A DNA stretch of 6,168 bases from NCBI GenBank assembly GCA_013361015.1, contig JABWAN010000372.1, forward strand, positions 1 through 6,168, in the 5' to 3' direction. The notes beneath the pieces were generated by a model, which searched no databases, was not told the DNA's origin, and saw nothing but the letters and a program-made list of their open reading frames with translations. Shown piece by piece: positions 5,741 to 6,168 of this stretch. Positions within the stretch are counted from its first letter, which is position 1, and every line of letters begins with the position of its first letter. The stretch comes from Candidatus Zhuqueibacterota bacterium (GTDB lineage: Bacteria > Zhuqueibacterota > Zhuqueibacteria > Zhuqueibacterales > Zhuqueibacteraceae). A program made the translations under genes and the position numbers.

Positions 5741-6168
5741 ATGGCGCGCGTCCGGCTTGAGAGCGTTCAGAAAAATTTCGGCAAGATGATCGCAGTGCAT
5801 GCGCTCGATCTCGATATTGCCGAAGGTGAATTTTTCAGCTTGCTCGGCCCGAGCGGTTGCGGCAAAACCACGACGCTGCGCATGATCGCCGGCTTTGAAG
5901 TCCCCGAGCAAGGCCGGATTCATTTTGACGAAGTTGATATCACCTTCCGCCCGCCCAGTCAGCGCAACACGGGCATGGTCTTTCAAAATTACGCGCTCTT
6001 TCCCCACCTCACAGTCTTCGAAAACGTTGCGTTCGGATTGCGCGCGCGCAAAATGCCTTTCGCTGAAATCAAACAGCAAGTTCATGAAGCACTGCAATTG
6101 GTCGAGATGGCAGGTTATGTCGAGCGGCCGGTCACGCAGCTTTCCGGCGGGCAGCAACAGCGTGTGGC
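5741..6168 (+). CDS. ABC importer ATP-binding protein (partial, cut by window end)
   Basis: The 5' part of an ABC ATPase runs off the window after 142 codons plus 2 nt. It would power import for the upstream binding protein from the cytoplasmic face. Visible parts: Walker A GPSGCGKT (36-43), Q-loop Gln81 in VFQNYALFPHLTV, and the signature LSGGQQQRV (134-142). The usual aromatic A-loop position appears to be Phe13. Walker B, the H-loop and any C-terminal regulatory domain lie beyond the window. The sequence is of the PotA/FbpC/UgpC class, which serves iron, polyamine, sugar-phosphate and similar importers. The ATG at 5741 is the only plausible start, because an in-frame TAG occurs at 5729-5731. 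AGAGG lies just 3 nt upstream, an unusually short spacing that may lower initiation. The permease is expected downstream. Confidence 0.93.
   Translation, partial: MARVRLESVQKNFGKMIAVHALDLDIAEGEFFSLLGPSGCGKTTTLRMIAGFEVPEQGRIHFDEVDITFRPPSQRNTGMVFQNYALFPHLTVFENVAFGLRARKMPFAEIKQQVHEALQLVEMAGYVERPVTQLSGGQQQRV

Noticed and set aside
5516..6157. Long minus-strand open frame opposite the ABC ATPase
   Set aside because: It is the shadow of the plus-strand ATPase, whose Walker A and signature motifs are unmistakable. The translated minus strand has no recognisable motif.
1..6168. CRISPR arrays, tRNA genes, transposases, att sites or phage genes
   Set aside because: No regularly spaced repeats, tRNA-like folds, transposase motifs or terminal inverted repeats were seen on either strand.

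Overview
The window looks like ordinary chromosomal DNA from a Gram-negative-type bacterium. It is moderately GC-rich, with small genes interspersed with gaps of 10-410 bp. The gene content is soil- or sediment-like: a secreted beta-propeller phytase, a LamG plus fibronectin-III-like secreted protein, a membrane-anchored c-type haem protein and a lipoprotein-dependent ABC importer. The style resembles uncultured FCB-group or Calditrichota/KSB1-like lineages. That assignment is an impression from protein flavour only, with no rRNA or marker gene to support it. I see no mobile element, tRNA, rRNA or CRISPR array.

Layout. (1) 32-607 (+) encodes a DUF4287-DUF5655 protein. It is followed by a 41-bp near-perfect palindrome and then by a MmcQ/YjbR-family protein at 672-1082 (+). 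(2) Converging on it, with only 10 bp between the stops, is a haem-binding (CxxCH) anchored protein at 1093-1575 (-). (3) A 303-bp divergent gap leads to a beta-propeller phytase at 1879-2970 (+). After 203 bp comes a secreted LamG/FN3-like protein, which most likely starts at a TTG (3174-4229, +). (4) A 411-bp gap holds dyads, direct repeats and a plausible sigma70-type promoter. (5) This precedes an ABC importer operon: a lipoprotein solute-binding protein (4641-5693, +), then the ATPase (5741 to the window end, +, truncated by the window). The permease presumably lies beyond the window.

How they may work together. The phytase would release phosphate from inositol phosphates outside the cytoplasm. 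The importer's binding protein is of the AfuA/FbpA-like family but appears to lack the paired tyrosines of ferric-binding members, so it may bind an anionic organic or phosphorylated ligand instead. A phosphate-scavenging link between phytase and importer is attractive but is inference only, because the importer has its own promoter region. The phytase carries a lysine where Bacillus-type enzymes have a calcium-binding glutamate. I found no clearly new multi-gene system. The best leads are the phytase substitution, the palindrome at 615-655 and the repeat-rich control region before the importer.
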